Shown: one piece after another, positions 16,884 through 25,104 of the stretch
Layout: each line of letters starts with the position of its first letter
How positions within the stretch are numbered: the stretch's first letter is position 1
Assembly: GCA_025465475.1 (NCBI GenBank)
Contig: JAODMR010000033.1
Coordinates: 1-52,418 of the forward strand
Reading direction: 5' to 3'
DNA from: Micrococcaceae bacterium
Lineage (GTDB): Bacteria > Actinomycetota > Actinomycetes > Actinomycetales > Micrococcaceae
Length of the DNA stretch: 52,418 bases
The notes under the pieces: generated by a model
Databases searched by the model: none
Told to the model about the DNA's origin: nothing
What the model saw: only the letters and a program-made list of their open reading frames with translations
Program-made: the position numbers and the translations under genes

Positions 16884-17833
16884 TCAAACTCCTTGCCAAG
16901 CGGTCCTCCTCTGCCATCCTGGTCCTGCTGGGCGTCACCATCATCGTGTTCTTCCTGGTCCAGCTGGTTCCCGGCGACCCGGCCCGCGCCATTCTCGGAA
17001 ACGGCGCAACCGACCAGGCGGTGCAGAGCCTGCGCCAGCAACTGGGACTCAATGACCCACTGGTGGCTCAGTACATGCACTACCTCGGCGGCCTCCTGAC
17101 CGGGGACCTCGGCAACAGCGTCAACCTCGGCAAGCCCGTGGCTGACGTCATCGTTCCCCGGCTGGGGAACACCCTGATTCTGACTGTGGCCGCCCTGGTC
17201 ATTTCCGTAGGCCTCGGCGTGCCGCTTGGCCTCATCGCCGCCCGCTACCAATACAGCATTTTCGACCGGCTGGCCATGGCGCTGTCCCTGGCCGGGGCCA
17301 GCCTGCCGGTCTACTGGGCAGCCCTGGCCGCCATCGCGGTCTTCAGCCTGGCCCTGAACTGGTTCCCAACCGGCGGCATGTACAACGCCCGCATGCCCGG
17401 TGGAACGCCTGACCTTCTCAACCACCTGATCCTGCCCGCCACGATCGCTGCCCTGGTGCCTCTGGCGGTCATCGCCCGACTGACCCGGAGCGTCGTCATC
17501 GACACCCTCAACCAGGACTACATCCGAGTGCTGCGCGCATCAGGGGTCAGCGAGAAAAGCATCCTGTGGAAGCACGCGGGTCGGAACGTGCTTCCACCCG
17601 TGGTCGGCATCGTCGGTCTGCAGGTCGGTTACCTGCTGGGAGGAGTGATCTTCGTGGAGGTCGTCTTCCACTGGCCCGGCCTGGGACAGCAGCTCTACAC
17701 CTCCATCACCGCCCACGACCTGCCCATCATCCAGGCAGGAATCCTCTTTATCGCCCTGATGTTCGTCGTGATCAACCTCCTGACGGACCTCGCCGTTGCA
17801 TTCCTTGACCCGAGAGGGGAGGTGGCGTCCTGA
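16880..17833 (+). CDS. ABC transporter permease, DppB-like
   Basis: A 317-residue inner-membrane permease with the first-helix signature VTIIVFFLVQLVPGDPA, about six helices, and the EAA loop DYIRVLRASGVSEKSILWKH. That loop docks on the ATPases. It pairs with the DppC-like subunit encoded next. The start ATG 16880 lies in the ATGA overlap with the SBP gene; the frame upstream to 16847 is inside that gene. Ends in TGATG with the next gene. Confidence 0.9.
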   Translation: MIKLLAKRSSSAILVLLGVTIIVFFLVQLVPGDPARAILGNGATDQAVQSLRQQLGLNDPLVAQYMHYLGGLLTGDLGNSVNLGKPVADVIVPRLGNTLILTVAALVISVGLGVPLGLIAARYQYSIFDRLAMALSLAGASLPVYWAALAAIAVFSLALNWFPTGGMYNARMPGGTPDLLNHLILPATIAALVPLAVIARLTRSVVIDTLNQDYIRVLRASGVSEKSILWKHAGRNVLPPVVGIVGLQVGYLLGGVIFVEVVFHWPGLGQQLYTSITAHDLPIIQAGILFIALMFVVINLLTDLAVAFLDPRGEVAS

Positions 17834-18804
17834 TGTCAGCCGAGATCATCGCCAACCAGACCCAGCAAGCGACCCAGGTTCCCCCGGCACCCAAACCACC
17901 GGGGGAATTATCGGGGGAACCCGCGCCCGCTGCGGCCGCCAGCCCAGCCCGGCAGCCCTCCCGGAAGAGGCTCGCCCTGCGTGCCTTCGCCCGGGACAAG
18001 GCCGCCGTCGTTGCCCTGGTCGTCCTGCTCCTGGCCGTGGGCGGAGCAATCCTTGCCCCGCTGCTGACCTCCTACGACCCCTACGCCGGGGACAGCTCCC
18101 GCCGGCTGGCGCCTCTGTTCACGCCCGGCCACTGGCTGGGACTGGACGGCCAGGGCAGGGACATCTGGAGCAGGCTGCTGTACGGCGGCCGCTACTCCCT
18201 GACCGTCGCGTTCGTCCCCGTGCTCTGCGTCTTCCCGATCGCGCTGGCCCTGGGCCTGTTCGCCGGTGCCACCAAGAGCCGGCTGGGCGGCATCGCGATG
18301 CGGGTCCTGGACGCCGTATTCGCCTTCCCCATCGTGCTGCTGGCCCTGGCGCTCGCGGCCGTCTTTGGTGGCGGCCTGGGCAACGTGATGATGGCCATCG
18401 GCATCACCCTGCTGCCCTACATGACCCGCGTCGCCTACAACGCCACGGTCCAGGAAATCGGCAAGGAATACATTGAGGCGGCGCGCGTGGCCGGCGCAAC
18501 CAACGCTCAGCTCCTGTTCAAACAACTGATGCCGAACGTGGTCTCACCGCTGGTGGTCTACGCGACCTCCACCATGGGACTGATGATCGTCACGGCATCC
18601 GGGCTGAGCTTCCTGGGCGTGGGCATCACCCCTCCCACCCCCGACTGGGGCGTCATGACCTCCGACGGAAGCCAGGTGCTGCTCGAAGGGTACGCCCACG
18701 TGGCCACCATTCCGGGTTTCGCCGTCCTCGTCGTGGCCCTCGCCTTCAACCTGCTCGGCGACGGTATCCGCGACGCCCTGGACCCCCACAAGCAGACCAG
18801 CTAG
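17833..18804 (+). CDS. ABC transporter permease, DppC-like
   Basis: A 323-residue permease with a long Pro/Ala-rich cytoplasmic N-terminus (about 50 residues) before the first helix. Next come the family segment LGLDGQGRDIWSRLLYGGRYSL and the EAA loop YIEAARVAGATNAQLLFKQLMP. GLSFLGVGITPPTPDWGVM is diagnostic for DppC/OppC. The start overlaps the DppB-like stop by one base. It forms the heterodimeric pore with the preceding gene product. Confidence 0.9.
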   Translation: MSAEIIANQTQQATQVPPAPKPPGELSGEPAPAAAASPARQPSRKRLALRAFARDKAAVVALVVLLLAVGGAILAPLLTSYDPYAGDSSRRLAPLFTPGHWLGLDGQGRDIWSRLLYGGRYSLTVAFVPVLCVFPIALALGLFAGATKSRLGGIAMRVLDAVFAFPIVLLALALAAVFGGGLGNVMMAIGITLLPYMTRVAYNATVQEIGKEYIEAARVAGATNAQLLFKQLMPNVVSPLVVYATSTMGLMIVTASGLSFLGVGITPPTPDWGVMTSDGSQVLLEGYAHVATIPGFAVLVVALAFNLLGDGIRDALDPHKQTS

Positions 18805-18812
18805 GAGCCGCA

Positions 18813-19715
18813 ATGACCGACATGCTGCTGGAAATCAAAAACCTCAAGACCCACTTCCACACCGACGGCGGCATCGTGAAGGCGGTCGACGGCGTGGACC
18901 TGGAGATTCCGCGCGGCGGCATCCTGGGCGTCGTGGGCGAATCCGGCTCCGGCAAGAGCGTTACCGGCCTGTCGGTGATGGGCCTGCTGGGCTCACGCCG
19001 CGCCCGCAACGCCGGCGGCCAGATCCTCTTCAAGGGCCGGGACCTGCTCACCTTCAATGACAGGCAGCTGCAAAAGCTTCGGGGCTCCGAAATTGGCATG
19101 GTGTTCCAGGGCGCTCTCAGTGGCCTGGACCCCTCCTTCTCGGTCGGCTCCCAGTTGATGGAGGTGATTCGCCGACATCAGAAGGTCAACGCGACCCAGG
19201 CGCGGAAGATCGCGATGGAGTCGCTCGAACTGGTGGCCATGCCCGACCCGGAACGCAAGATCCGCAGCTTGCCGCACGAACTCAGCGGCGGGCAACGGCA
19301 ACGCGTCCTGATAGCCATGGCGTTGTCGTGCAACCCGGAACTGCTGATAGCAGACGAACCGACCACCGCGCTGGACGCCACAGTCCAAAAACAGATCGTC
19401 GACCTGCTGGTGGACATCAACCGGGCCCGCGGCACCGCCATCCTGATGGTTACCCACGACTTTGGGGTGGTGGCCCGGATGTGCCGGACCGTCGCCGTCA
19501 TGCGCTACGGGAAGGTGGTGGAGAAGGGCACCGTGCAGGAAGTGCTGGAAAATCCGCAGCACCCTTACACCCAGGCCCTCATGAACGCCGTGCCCCGCCT
19601 CCATCTGACCGCCGCTGAACGGGCCGTCCCGCGTCCGGAACGCCGATTGTTCGAGCTCACCAAGAACCTCCCGGCCACGCCGGTCCAGCGAGAGGAAGCA
19701 TATGCACCCCTATGA
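18813..19715 (+). CDS. ABC transporter ATP-binding protein, DppD-like
   Basis: A 300-residue ATPase. Walker A is GESGSGKS, the signature is LSGGQRQR and Walker B is LLIADEPT, followed by the H-loop VTHDFGVV. The C-terminal oligopeptide-transporter extension is short and lacks an obvious Cys-rich Fe-S motif. It follows the permease after eight bases (GGAGCCGCA, ribosome site) and overlaps the next ATPase gene by 14 bases. Confidence 0.9.
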   Translation: MTDMLLEIKNLKTHFHTDGGIVKAVDGVDLEIPRGGILGVVGESGSGKSVTGLSVMGLLGSRRARNAGGQILFKGRDLLTFNDRQLQKLRGSEIGMVFQGALSGLDPSFSVGSQLMEVIRRHQKVNATQARKIAMESLELVAMPDPERKIRSLPHELSGGQRQRVLIAMALSCNPELLIADEPTTALDATVQKQIVDLLVDINRARGTAILMVTHDFGVVARMCRTVAVMRYGKVVEKGTVQEVLENPQHPYTQALMNAVPRLHLTAAERAVPRPERRLFELTKNLPATPVQREEAYAPL

Positions 19716-20511
19716 CGCCCTGATCCGGGTGGAAAACCTGCGCAAGGAATACACCGTCAAATCCATGTTCGGCACATCGGCCAAAAGCTTCGTGGCAGTG
19801 GAGGACGCCTCCTTCCACATCTCGCGCGGCGAAACCTGGGGCCTGATCGGGGAGTCCGGATCCGGCAAGACCACCATCGGCCGCATGCTGCTTTCCCTCG
19901 TGGAGCCGACATCGGGAACCATCCTGTTCGACGGCAACGACATTTCCAAGCTGGACCGTAGCTACCAACGACAGATGCGCCGGCGGACGCAGATGGTGTT
20001 TCAGGACTCTGGTTCCGCGTTCAACCCACGCCGCCCGGTGGGGGAGCAGATCGCCTTTGGCCTGCTGCAGTACGATCTGTGCACCCGCAGGGAGGCACGC
20101 GGCAAGGTACTGGACCTGCTGGACCGGGTGGGCCTGGCTGACATGCACTACGACCGCTACGCCCACGAGTTTTCCGGGGGCCAGAAGCAGCGGCTCGGCA
20201 TCGCCCGGGCATTGGCCTCCCGTCCGGACTTCATTGTGCTGGACGAGCCGACGGCAGCCCTGGACGTCTCGGTGCAGGCTCAGATCCTCAACCTGCTGAA
20301 GGACCTGCAGCAGGAGCGGCACCTCACTCTGATGCTGATCACCCACAACCTGGCCTTGGTCGAATTCATGTGCGACAGGGCCGCCGTGCTCAACCACGGC
20401 GTCCTGGTCGAAGCAGGCTCCGTGGACGACATGTTCCAGGCACCCCAGTCCGACCTGACCCGCAAACTGCTCGACGCGGTTCTTGAACCCGAAATTTCCG
20501 CAGCCGCCTGA
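19702..20511 (+). CDS. ABC transporter ATP-binding protein, DppF-like
   Basis: A 269-residue second ATPase of the importer. Walker [10 protein letters not shown], signature FSGGQKQR, Walker B FIVLDEPT and H-loop ITHNLALV are all intact. It would form a heterodimer with the DppD-like subunit. Start ATG 19702 lies inside the previous gene with GAGAGGAAGCAT upstream. The amidase gene follows 29 bases after the stop, so the enzyme is part of the same transcription unit. Confidence 0.9.
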   Translation: MHPYDALIRVENLRKEYTVKSMFGTSAKSFVAVEDASFHISRGETWGLIGESGSGKTTIGRMLLSLVEPTSGTILFDGNDISKLDRSYQRQMRRRTQMVFQDSGSAFNPRRPVGEQIAFGLLQYDLCTRREARGKVLDLLDRVGLADMHYDRYAHEFSGGQKQRLGIARALASRPDFIVLDEPTAALDVSVQAQILNLLKDLQQERHLTLMLITHNLALVEFMCDRAAVLNHGVLVEAGSVDDMFQAPQSDLTRKLLDAVLEPEISAAA

Positions 20512-20540
20512 ACCGGCCCGTGTTCCCGAAAGGACAAATA

Positions 20541-21953
20541 ATGACCCGCACCATCGAAAGCGCCCTGCAGGATCTCAGCAGTGGCGCCGTCACCAGCGTT
20601 GAACTCGTCACCGAAGCCATCAACCGGGCCGACACCCTGGATGGGACGCTTGGCGTCTTCATGGCCCGCTACAACGACAGCGCCTTGGCTGCTGCGCAGG
20701 CCAGTGACGATGCCCGTGCCCGGGGCGAAAAACTCGGCCCGCTGGCAGGCATCCCGATCGGCATCAAGGACATCATCACCACCGAGGAAGGTCCCACCAC
20801 CTGCCAAAGCCTGGTCTTCGATTCGTCGTCGTTCTCCGGCGACGCCACAGTGGTGGCCCGACTGCGGGCGGCCGGCGCCATCATTGTCGGCAAATCGACC
20901 ACCATGGAATTCGCCATCGGCACGCCGGACTTCAGCAAGCCGTTTCCCATTCCCCGCAACCCGTGGAACACGGAAACGTGGACTGGAGGTTCCAGCTCCG
21001 GCACGGGCGGAGGCGTCGCCTCCGAGATGTTCCTGGGCGGACTGGGCACCGACACTGGCGGCAGCATCCGCATCCCGGCCGCCAACTGCGGTATTACGGG
21101 GCTGAAGGCCACCTTCGGGCGGGTGCCGAAGGATGGCTGCGCACCGCTGGGCTTCTCCCTGGACCATATTGGCCCCATGGCCCGCAGCGCCTATGACTGC
21201 GCCGTCATGCTGAACGTGATGGCCGGCCACGGCCCGGATGATGCCGCCGTCGCGGATGTGCCGGTGACCGACTACACCGCCGGCCTGACCGGGGACCTCA
21301 CCGGCATGCGCATTGGAATTGACCGGTTGGAGCGCAAATACACGGACCTTTCGGCCAAGGCGGAACTGGCAGCATCCTTCGACGCCCTGGAGGAAGTATT
21401 GACCGCACGCGGTGCGACTGTGGTGCCCGTGACCCTGCCGTTCCACAACGAGGTCTCGACGGCATCACTGATCCTGATGATCACCGAGGCGTTCGCCTAC
21501 CACCGCAACGACCTGCGCGACCAGTGGGACAACTACTCCCGCGGCCTGCGTGACTGCATCGCCATGGCACCGTTCTACTCGGCAGCCGACGTAATCCAGG
21601 CCCAGCGCATCCGCCGGGTTGGCGTCAAGGCCATCGCGGCGCTGCTGCAGAAGGTCGACGTGATCGTTAGCCCGACGACGACGGCGGGAGCCTTGGATTT
21701 CGAGCAGGTCTACAACATGTGGGACGGTCCTGCCACCGTCAACCTCACCGGCTACTGGAACGGCACGGGTAACCCCTCCATGTCCGTGCCCTTCGGCTAC
21801 ACCGACGCCGGGCTGCCGCTCGGCGTGGAAATCACCGGCGCCGCCTTTGACGAGGCCACGGTGCTCAAGGTGGGCCACGCCTTCCAGCAGAGCACCGACT
21901 ACCACCTGCGCCAGGCCCCGGCACTCACCGGGGAACTTCAACCGGCCGAGTAA
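20541..21953 (+). CDS. Amidase-signature family enzyme (first of two)
   Basis: A 470-residue amidase-signature hydrolase. The catalytic triad is visible: Lys76 (GIPIGIKD), cis-Ser151 (WTGGSSSGTGGG) and nucleophile Ser175 (DTGGSIRIP). Such enzymes hydrolyse amides, carboxybiuret, allophanate or Glu-tRNA intermediates. No signal peptide, so it acts on imported substrate in the cytoplasm. The start ATG 20541 has GAAAGGACAAATA upstream. It is the first enzyme gene after the peptide-type importer and is followed by two tiny genes and a second amidase. Substrate specificity is not readable. Confidence 0.9.
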   Translation: MTRTIESALQDLSSGAVTSVELVTEAINRADTLDGTLGVFMARYNDSALAAAQASDDARARGEKLGPLAGIPIGIKDIITTEEGPTTCQSLVFDSSSFSGDATVVARLRAAGAIIVGKSTTMEFAIGTPDFSKPFPIPRNPWNTETWTGGSSSGTGGGVASEMFLGGLGTDTGGSIRIPAANCGITGLKATFGRVPKDGCAPLGFSLDHIGPMARSAYDCAVMLNVMAGHGPDDAAVADVPVTDYTAGLTGDLTGMRIGIDRLERKYTDLSAKAELAASFDALEEVLTARGATVVPVTLPFHNEVSTASLILMITEAFAYHRNDLRDQWDNYSRGLRDCIAMAPFYSAADVIQAQRIRRVGVKAIAALLQKVDVIVSPTTTAGALDFEQVYNMWDGPATVNLTGYWNGTGNPSMSVPFGYTDAGLPLGVEITGAAFDEATVLKVGHAFQQSTDYHLRQAPALTGELQPAE

Positions 21954-21995
21954 CCCGGCGCGCACCTCGACCGACACCGGGCACCGGACCCATCC

Positions 21996-22056
21996 CCGAA
22001 CCGAACCGAACTGAACGGATACCGGACCGAACCGATTCCGGGCCGAACCGATTCCG
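21996..22056. repeat. Short direct repeats between amidase 1 and the first small gene
   Basis: CCGAACCGATTCCG occurs twice (22027-22040 and 22043-22056). It is preceded by CCGAACCGAACCGAACTGAAC. It fills most of the 133-base gap ahead of the 58-codon gene. This looks like slippage-derived sequence; no stem-loop terminator is seen, so read-through is possible. Confidence 0.7.
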
Positions 22057-22086
22057 AAACAACCTGCACCTGAAGGAAGAGCACCC

Positions 22087-22263
22087 ATGGAGACCCGAAC
22101 AACCCTCGAAGCCGCCTACACCGCTGCCGGGGTCACCCCGAGCGCCGAGGAACTGGAGCGCTGGTCCCACCGCTACGGCCAGGCACGTGCCGCGGCAGAC
22201 ACCCTGTTCGACCTGCCCGAAGTGAAGTACGAGGACCTGGCAGTCGTTTTCCGGGCCCGCTGA
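22087..22263 (+). CDS. 58-residue small protein, candidate AtzG/DUF4089-like amidase subunit
   Basis: The ATG at 22087 has a good GAAGGAAGAGC site and opens a 58-residue frame ending at TGA 22261-22263. The third codon positions are strongly GC, as in real genes here. It begins with a helical stretch (LEAAYTAAGVTPSAEELERW). The C-terminal half, with RYGQARAAADTLFDLPEV and LAVVFRAR, recalls from memory the small AtzG/DUF4089 subunit that accompanies the amidase AtzE (pattern: helix, P-x-x-x-E-x-A-x-hydrophobic-R). It lies between the two amidase genes. The homology is my reading and was not searched. Confidence 0.6.
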   Translation: METRTTLEAAYTAAGVTPSAEELERWSHRYGQARAAADTLFDLPEVKYEDLAVVFRAR

Positions 22264-22303
22264 GCTGCACCACCCACCAGCCCCACCAGGAGGAAGCCAT
22301 CCC

Positions 22304-22498
22304 ATGAGTAACACCACCACCCCCGACGCCGCCTTCGTGAAGGCAGCCACCGACCAGGCACTCCTGAACCTGCCCGCTGAGCGTCTGCCCGCGTTGGCCG
22401 CCGCTGCAGCGCCGGTGCACGAACTGCTGAAAAGCCTTGCCGCCGTCGACCTGGGCGAAACCGCTCCGGCGACCTCCTTCAACGCTTCCTGGGAATGA
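22304..22498 (+). CDS. 64-residue small protein, candidate GatC/AtzG-like amidase subunit
   Basis: The ATG at 22304 has AGGAGG ten bases upstream. The protein reads as a helix with LLNLPAERLPALAAAAAPVH, then LLKSLAAVDLGETAPATSF. This resembles GatC and DUF4089 proteins: a helix, a hydrophobic L-x-x-V-D-L, then a PA-x-x-F tail that wraps the amidase partner. It ends nine bases before the second amidase, with GAGGAATATCC serving as that gene's ribosome site, so the two are probably co-translated at fixed ratio. Role as a stabilising subunit is inferred. Confidence 0.65.
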   Translation: MSNTTTPDAAFVKAATDQALLNLPAERLPALAAAAAPVHELLKSLAAVDLGETAPATSFNASWE

Positions 22499-22507
22499 GG
22501 AATATCC

Positions 22508-23899
22508 GTGGAACCCTATGAGCTCTCCCTCTCCGAAGCCTCCGTCAGCATCGCCTCTGGCGAACTGACCCCCCTTGAACTCACCGAATCGGCGCTGGCC
22601 CGCATCCAAGCAGTGGAAGAACGCGTCAACGCTTTCGCCACCGTCACGGCCGACGTGGCCCTGGCGCAGGCCAAGCAGGCCACTGCCGAAATCGAGCAGG
22701 GCAACTATCGCGGCCCGCTCCACGGCATCCCGGTCGGCATCAAGGACCTGATCAATACCGCTGGCGTGCCCACCACTTCCAGCTCCAAAGTGCGGGAACA
22801 CTTCATTCCTGACTCCAACGCGGCAGTCGTCGACGCGCTCGCCGAGGCCGGCATGGTGATGGTGGGCAAAACGCATACCCATGAGTTCGCGTTCGGCGGG
22901 GTCACGCCCACCACCCGAAACCCCTGGAACCTCGCCAAGATCCCCGGCGGTTCCAGTGGCGGTTCCGGGGCCGCCGTCGGCTATGGCGGTGTGCTGGCTG
23001 CACTCGGCTCGGACACCGGAGGCTCCATCCGCATTCCCGCCGCCCTTTGCGGGACCGTAGGCCTCAAACCCACCTACGGGCGGGTGTCCCGGTATGGGGT
23101 CGCGTCACTGTCCTGGTCCCTGGACCATGTGGGCCCACTGACCCGCAACGTCACCGACGCCGCCTTGGTGCTCAACGCCATTGCCGGTTATGATCCCCGT
23201 GATCCCGGGTCGGCCAATGTGGCAGTACCCGATTTCACCAGCGGCATCGACGGGGGAGTGATGGGCGTGCGCATTGGCATCCCGATCAACTACTTCACCG
23301 AAAAGTTGGATTCCGAAACGGAGCAGGCGGTCAAGACGGCTGTCCAGGTTCTGGAGGGTCTGGGCGCCGTCGTCGTCCCGGTGGAAATTCCGCAGGCGGG
23401 ATATCTGAAGGCTGTCGAGTGGGGCATCATGATGCCGGAGGCCAGCGCGTACCACCGGCGTGCGCTGCGCGAAACCCCCGAGCTGTTCACCGAGGAGGTC
23501 CGCGGCCTGCTGGAGGTGGGGGAAACAGTGCTGGCCACCGATTACATCGACGCGCTGAGGTTCCGGCAATCGATGAAGGCAGCCTGGAAGGACATGATGC
23601 AGGCGGTGGACGTGATCATCGCCCCCACGGTGTTCACTCCGGCACTGCCTGCCGATGACCCCGTGCATTATTGGCCGGATGGCAGCACGGAAGCGGCCAC
23701 CGATGGTTATGTGCGGCTCTCCATCCCGGCCAACCTGTTCGGCCTGCCGTCACTGCAGGTTCCCTGCGGTTTCTCGGCAAGTGGCCTGCCCCTGGGCATG
23801 CAGATCATGGGCAAACCCTTCGCCGAGGCAGCCATCCTGGCCGTGGGTCGCGCCTACGAACAGGCCACCGACACGGTCGGCCGCCTCGCGCCGATCTGA
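22508..23899 (+). CDS. Amidase-signature family enzyme (second; AtzE/GatA-like)
   Basis: A 463-residue amidase with an intact triad: Lys79 (GIPVGIKD), cis-Ser149 (IPGGSSGGSGAAV) and nucleophile Ser173 (SDTGGSIRIP). VSRYGV and the LDHVGPLTRNVTDAALVL segment are GatA/AtzE-like. It starts at GTG 22508, with TGAGGAATATCC upstream. It differs widely from amidase 1, so the pair is not a recent duplication and could act on successive amide bonds. The stop codon lies in the first unit of an 18-base tandem repeat. Confidence 0.9.
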   Translation: MEPYELSLSEASVSIASGELTPLELTESALARIQAVEERVNAFATVTADVALAQAKQATAEIEQGNYRGPLHGIPVGIKDLINTAGVPTTSSSKVREHFIPDSNAAVVDALAEAGMVMVGKTHTHEFAFGGVTPTTRNPWNLAKIPGGSSGGSGAAVGYGGVLAALGSDTGGSIRIPAALCGTVGLKPTYGRVSRYGVASLSWSLDHVGPLTRNVTDAALVLNAIAGYDPRDPGSANVAVPDFTSGIDGGVMGVRIGIPINYFTEKLDSETEQAVKTAVQVLEGLGAVVVPVEIPQAGYLKAVEWGIMMPEASAYHRRALRETPELFTEEVRGLLEVGETVLATDYIDALRFRQSMKAAWKDMMQAVDVIIAPTVFTPALPADDPVHYWPDGSTEAATDGYVRLSIPANLFGLPSLQVPCGFSASGLPLGMQIMGKPFAEAAILAVGRAYEQATDTVGRLAPI

Positions 23900-23962
23900 T
23901 CTCCCGCGCCGATCTGATCACTCGCGCCGATCTGATCACTTGTCCCGATCTGATCACTTGTC
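23891..23962. repeat. Four tandem 18-bp repeats spanning the amidase stop codon
   Basis: Units CCGATCTGATCTCCCGCG, CCGATCTGATCACTCGCG and two identical CCGATCTGATCACTTGTC lie head to tail. The first unit contains the amidase stop (TGA 23897-23899). As 18 is a multiple of three, each later unit has a TGA in the same frame. Units 2-4 contain the palindrome TGATCA. Confidence 0.85.
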
Positions 23963-24020
23963 CCGAGAGGGCGTTTGCCTGCCCGGCACTGAAGGCCGCT
24001 TAAGACGGCCAAACCCAGCG

Positions 24021-24051
24021 CGACGGCGGACCGGCTCACGGTCCGCCGTCG
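24021..24051. terminator. Strong GC hairpin between the amidase and LacI genes
   Basis: GACGGCGGACCG (24022-24033) pairs with CGGTCCGCCGTC (24039-24050) around a GCTCA loop. There is no T run. It lies between convergent genes and is the likely end signal for the long ABC/amidase operon. Confidence 0.55.
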
Positions 24052-24071
24052 TCGTGCCGGAAATGGTCGGC

Positions 24072-25094
24072 TCAGTTGCAGCCGCAGGATCGGCGAATGA
24101 TCAGTTCGGTGGGGAAGACCTGGTGGGCTGGCGGCGTCCGGGCCGGTCCGGGCAGCACAGCCGCCAGGGCTGCGGCCGCCATGTCTGCCAGCGGCTGCCG
24201 GACCGTGGTGAGTGCCGGCCAGCTGTACATTGACTCGGCGGAACCGTCAAAGGAAACCACAGCAATGTCCTCCGGAATGGAGAGTCCGGCCTCATGCAGC
24301 GCCCGCAGCAATCCGATGGCCTGCAGGTCGCTGCTGCAGAACACCGCGGTGGGGCGGTGGGCGCCGCGCACCAACCGCTGTCCCCCGCTGTAGCCACCCT
24401 CACGGGTGAACGGGGCACGGGCGATGGGCCCCTCGGCGAGACCGGCTTCGGCCAGCGCGTCTAGCCAGCCCAGTTCCCTGCCGTCGGTATTGGTGCTGGC
24501 ACCCGCGCCCATCAACAGGGCAATTTCGGTATGTCCGTGCCAGATGAGGTGCCTGACAGCGTCGGCCGCCCCGCCTCGGAAGTCCGCACCCACGGACGCT
24601 AAACCGGACACGGGAACCGCCTGGTTAAGCAGCACGGTGGGCAGGTCATTGGACAGGATGCTCCGGGTGACCGGTTCATTCATGGAACTGCTGGCCAGCA
24701 GGACGCCGTCAACCTGTCGCGAAACGAGGTTGCGAAGGTGCCGGTGCTCCTCTGACACGTCGCCGTTGGAATTTGCCAGCAGCAACGCGTAGCCATGGGT
24801 GTTTGCCGCAATCTCAATTTCCCTGGCAAACTCCGCGAAGAAAGGGTTGCTGTTGTCCGGCAGCACGAGCCCGAGCATTTCGCTTGACCCCAGCTTCAGG
24901 GCCCGGGCGGCCGCGTTGGGCCGGTAGCCGAGGATGCGGATGGCGTCCAGGACCCGTGCGGCAGTGGCCGGGGCGACGTTCTTGGGACCCGAATTCACGA
25001 CGTAACTTACGACGGCGGTGCTGACCCCCGCGTACCGCGCCACGTCCTTGCGGGTGACGGGAGTGCGCGGGGGCTGCACTGCGAATTCGGTCAT
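24072..25094 (-). CDS. LacI-family transcriptional regulator
   Basis: A 340-residue repressor with an N-terminal LacI HTH (TRKDVARYAGVSTAVVSYV) and hinge (APATAARVLDAIRILGYRPN). A periplasmic-binding-protein-like ligand domain follows, including LVLPDNSNPFFAEF and the IAVVSFDGS motif. It ends with SCGCN, a His/Cys-type tail. The start is ATG 25094; the frame upstream overlaps the oxidoreductase gene. It follows that gene after 10 bases, so the two are one operon. It probably represses the divergent sugar importer and its own operon in the absence of a sugar. Confidence 0.9.
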   Translation of the reverse strand: MTEFAVQPPRTPVTRKDVARYAGVSTAVVSYVVNSGPKNVAPATAARVLDAIRILGYRPNAAARALKLGSSEMLGLVLPDNSNPFFAEFAREIEIAANTHGYALLLANSNGDVSEEHRHLRNLVSRQVDGVLLASSSMNEPVTRSILSNDLPTVLLNQAVPVSGLASVGADFRGGAADAVRHLIWHGHTEIALLMGAGASTNTDGRELGWLDALAEAGLAEGPIARAPFTREGGYSGGQRLVRGAHRPTAVFCSSDLQAIGLLRALHEAGLSIPEDIAVVSFDGSAESMYSWPALTTVRQPLADMAAAALAAVLPGPARTPPAHQVFPTELIIRRSCGCN

Positions 25095-25104
25095 GGGGTA
25101 AATG

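Noticed and set aside
23891-23962. Possible CRISPR array
   Set aside because: Units are directly adjacent 18-mers without spacers and no cas genes are nearby; the same applies to the arrays near 50.2 and 50.5 kb.
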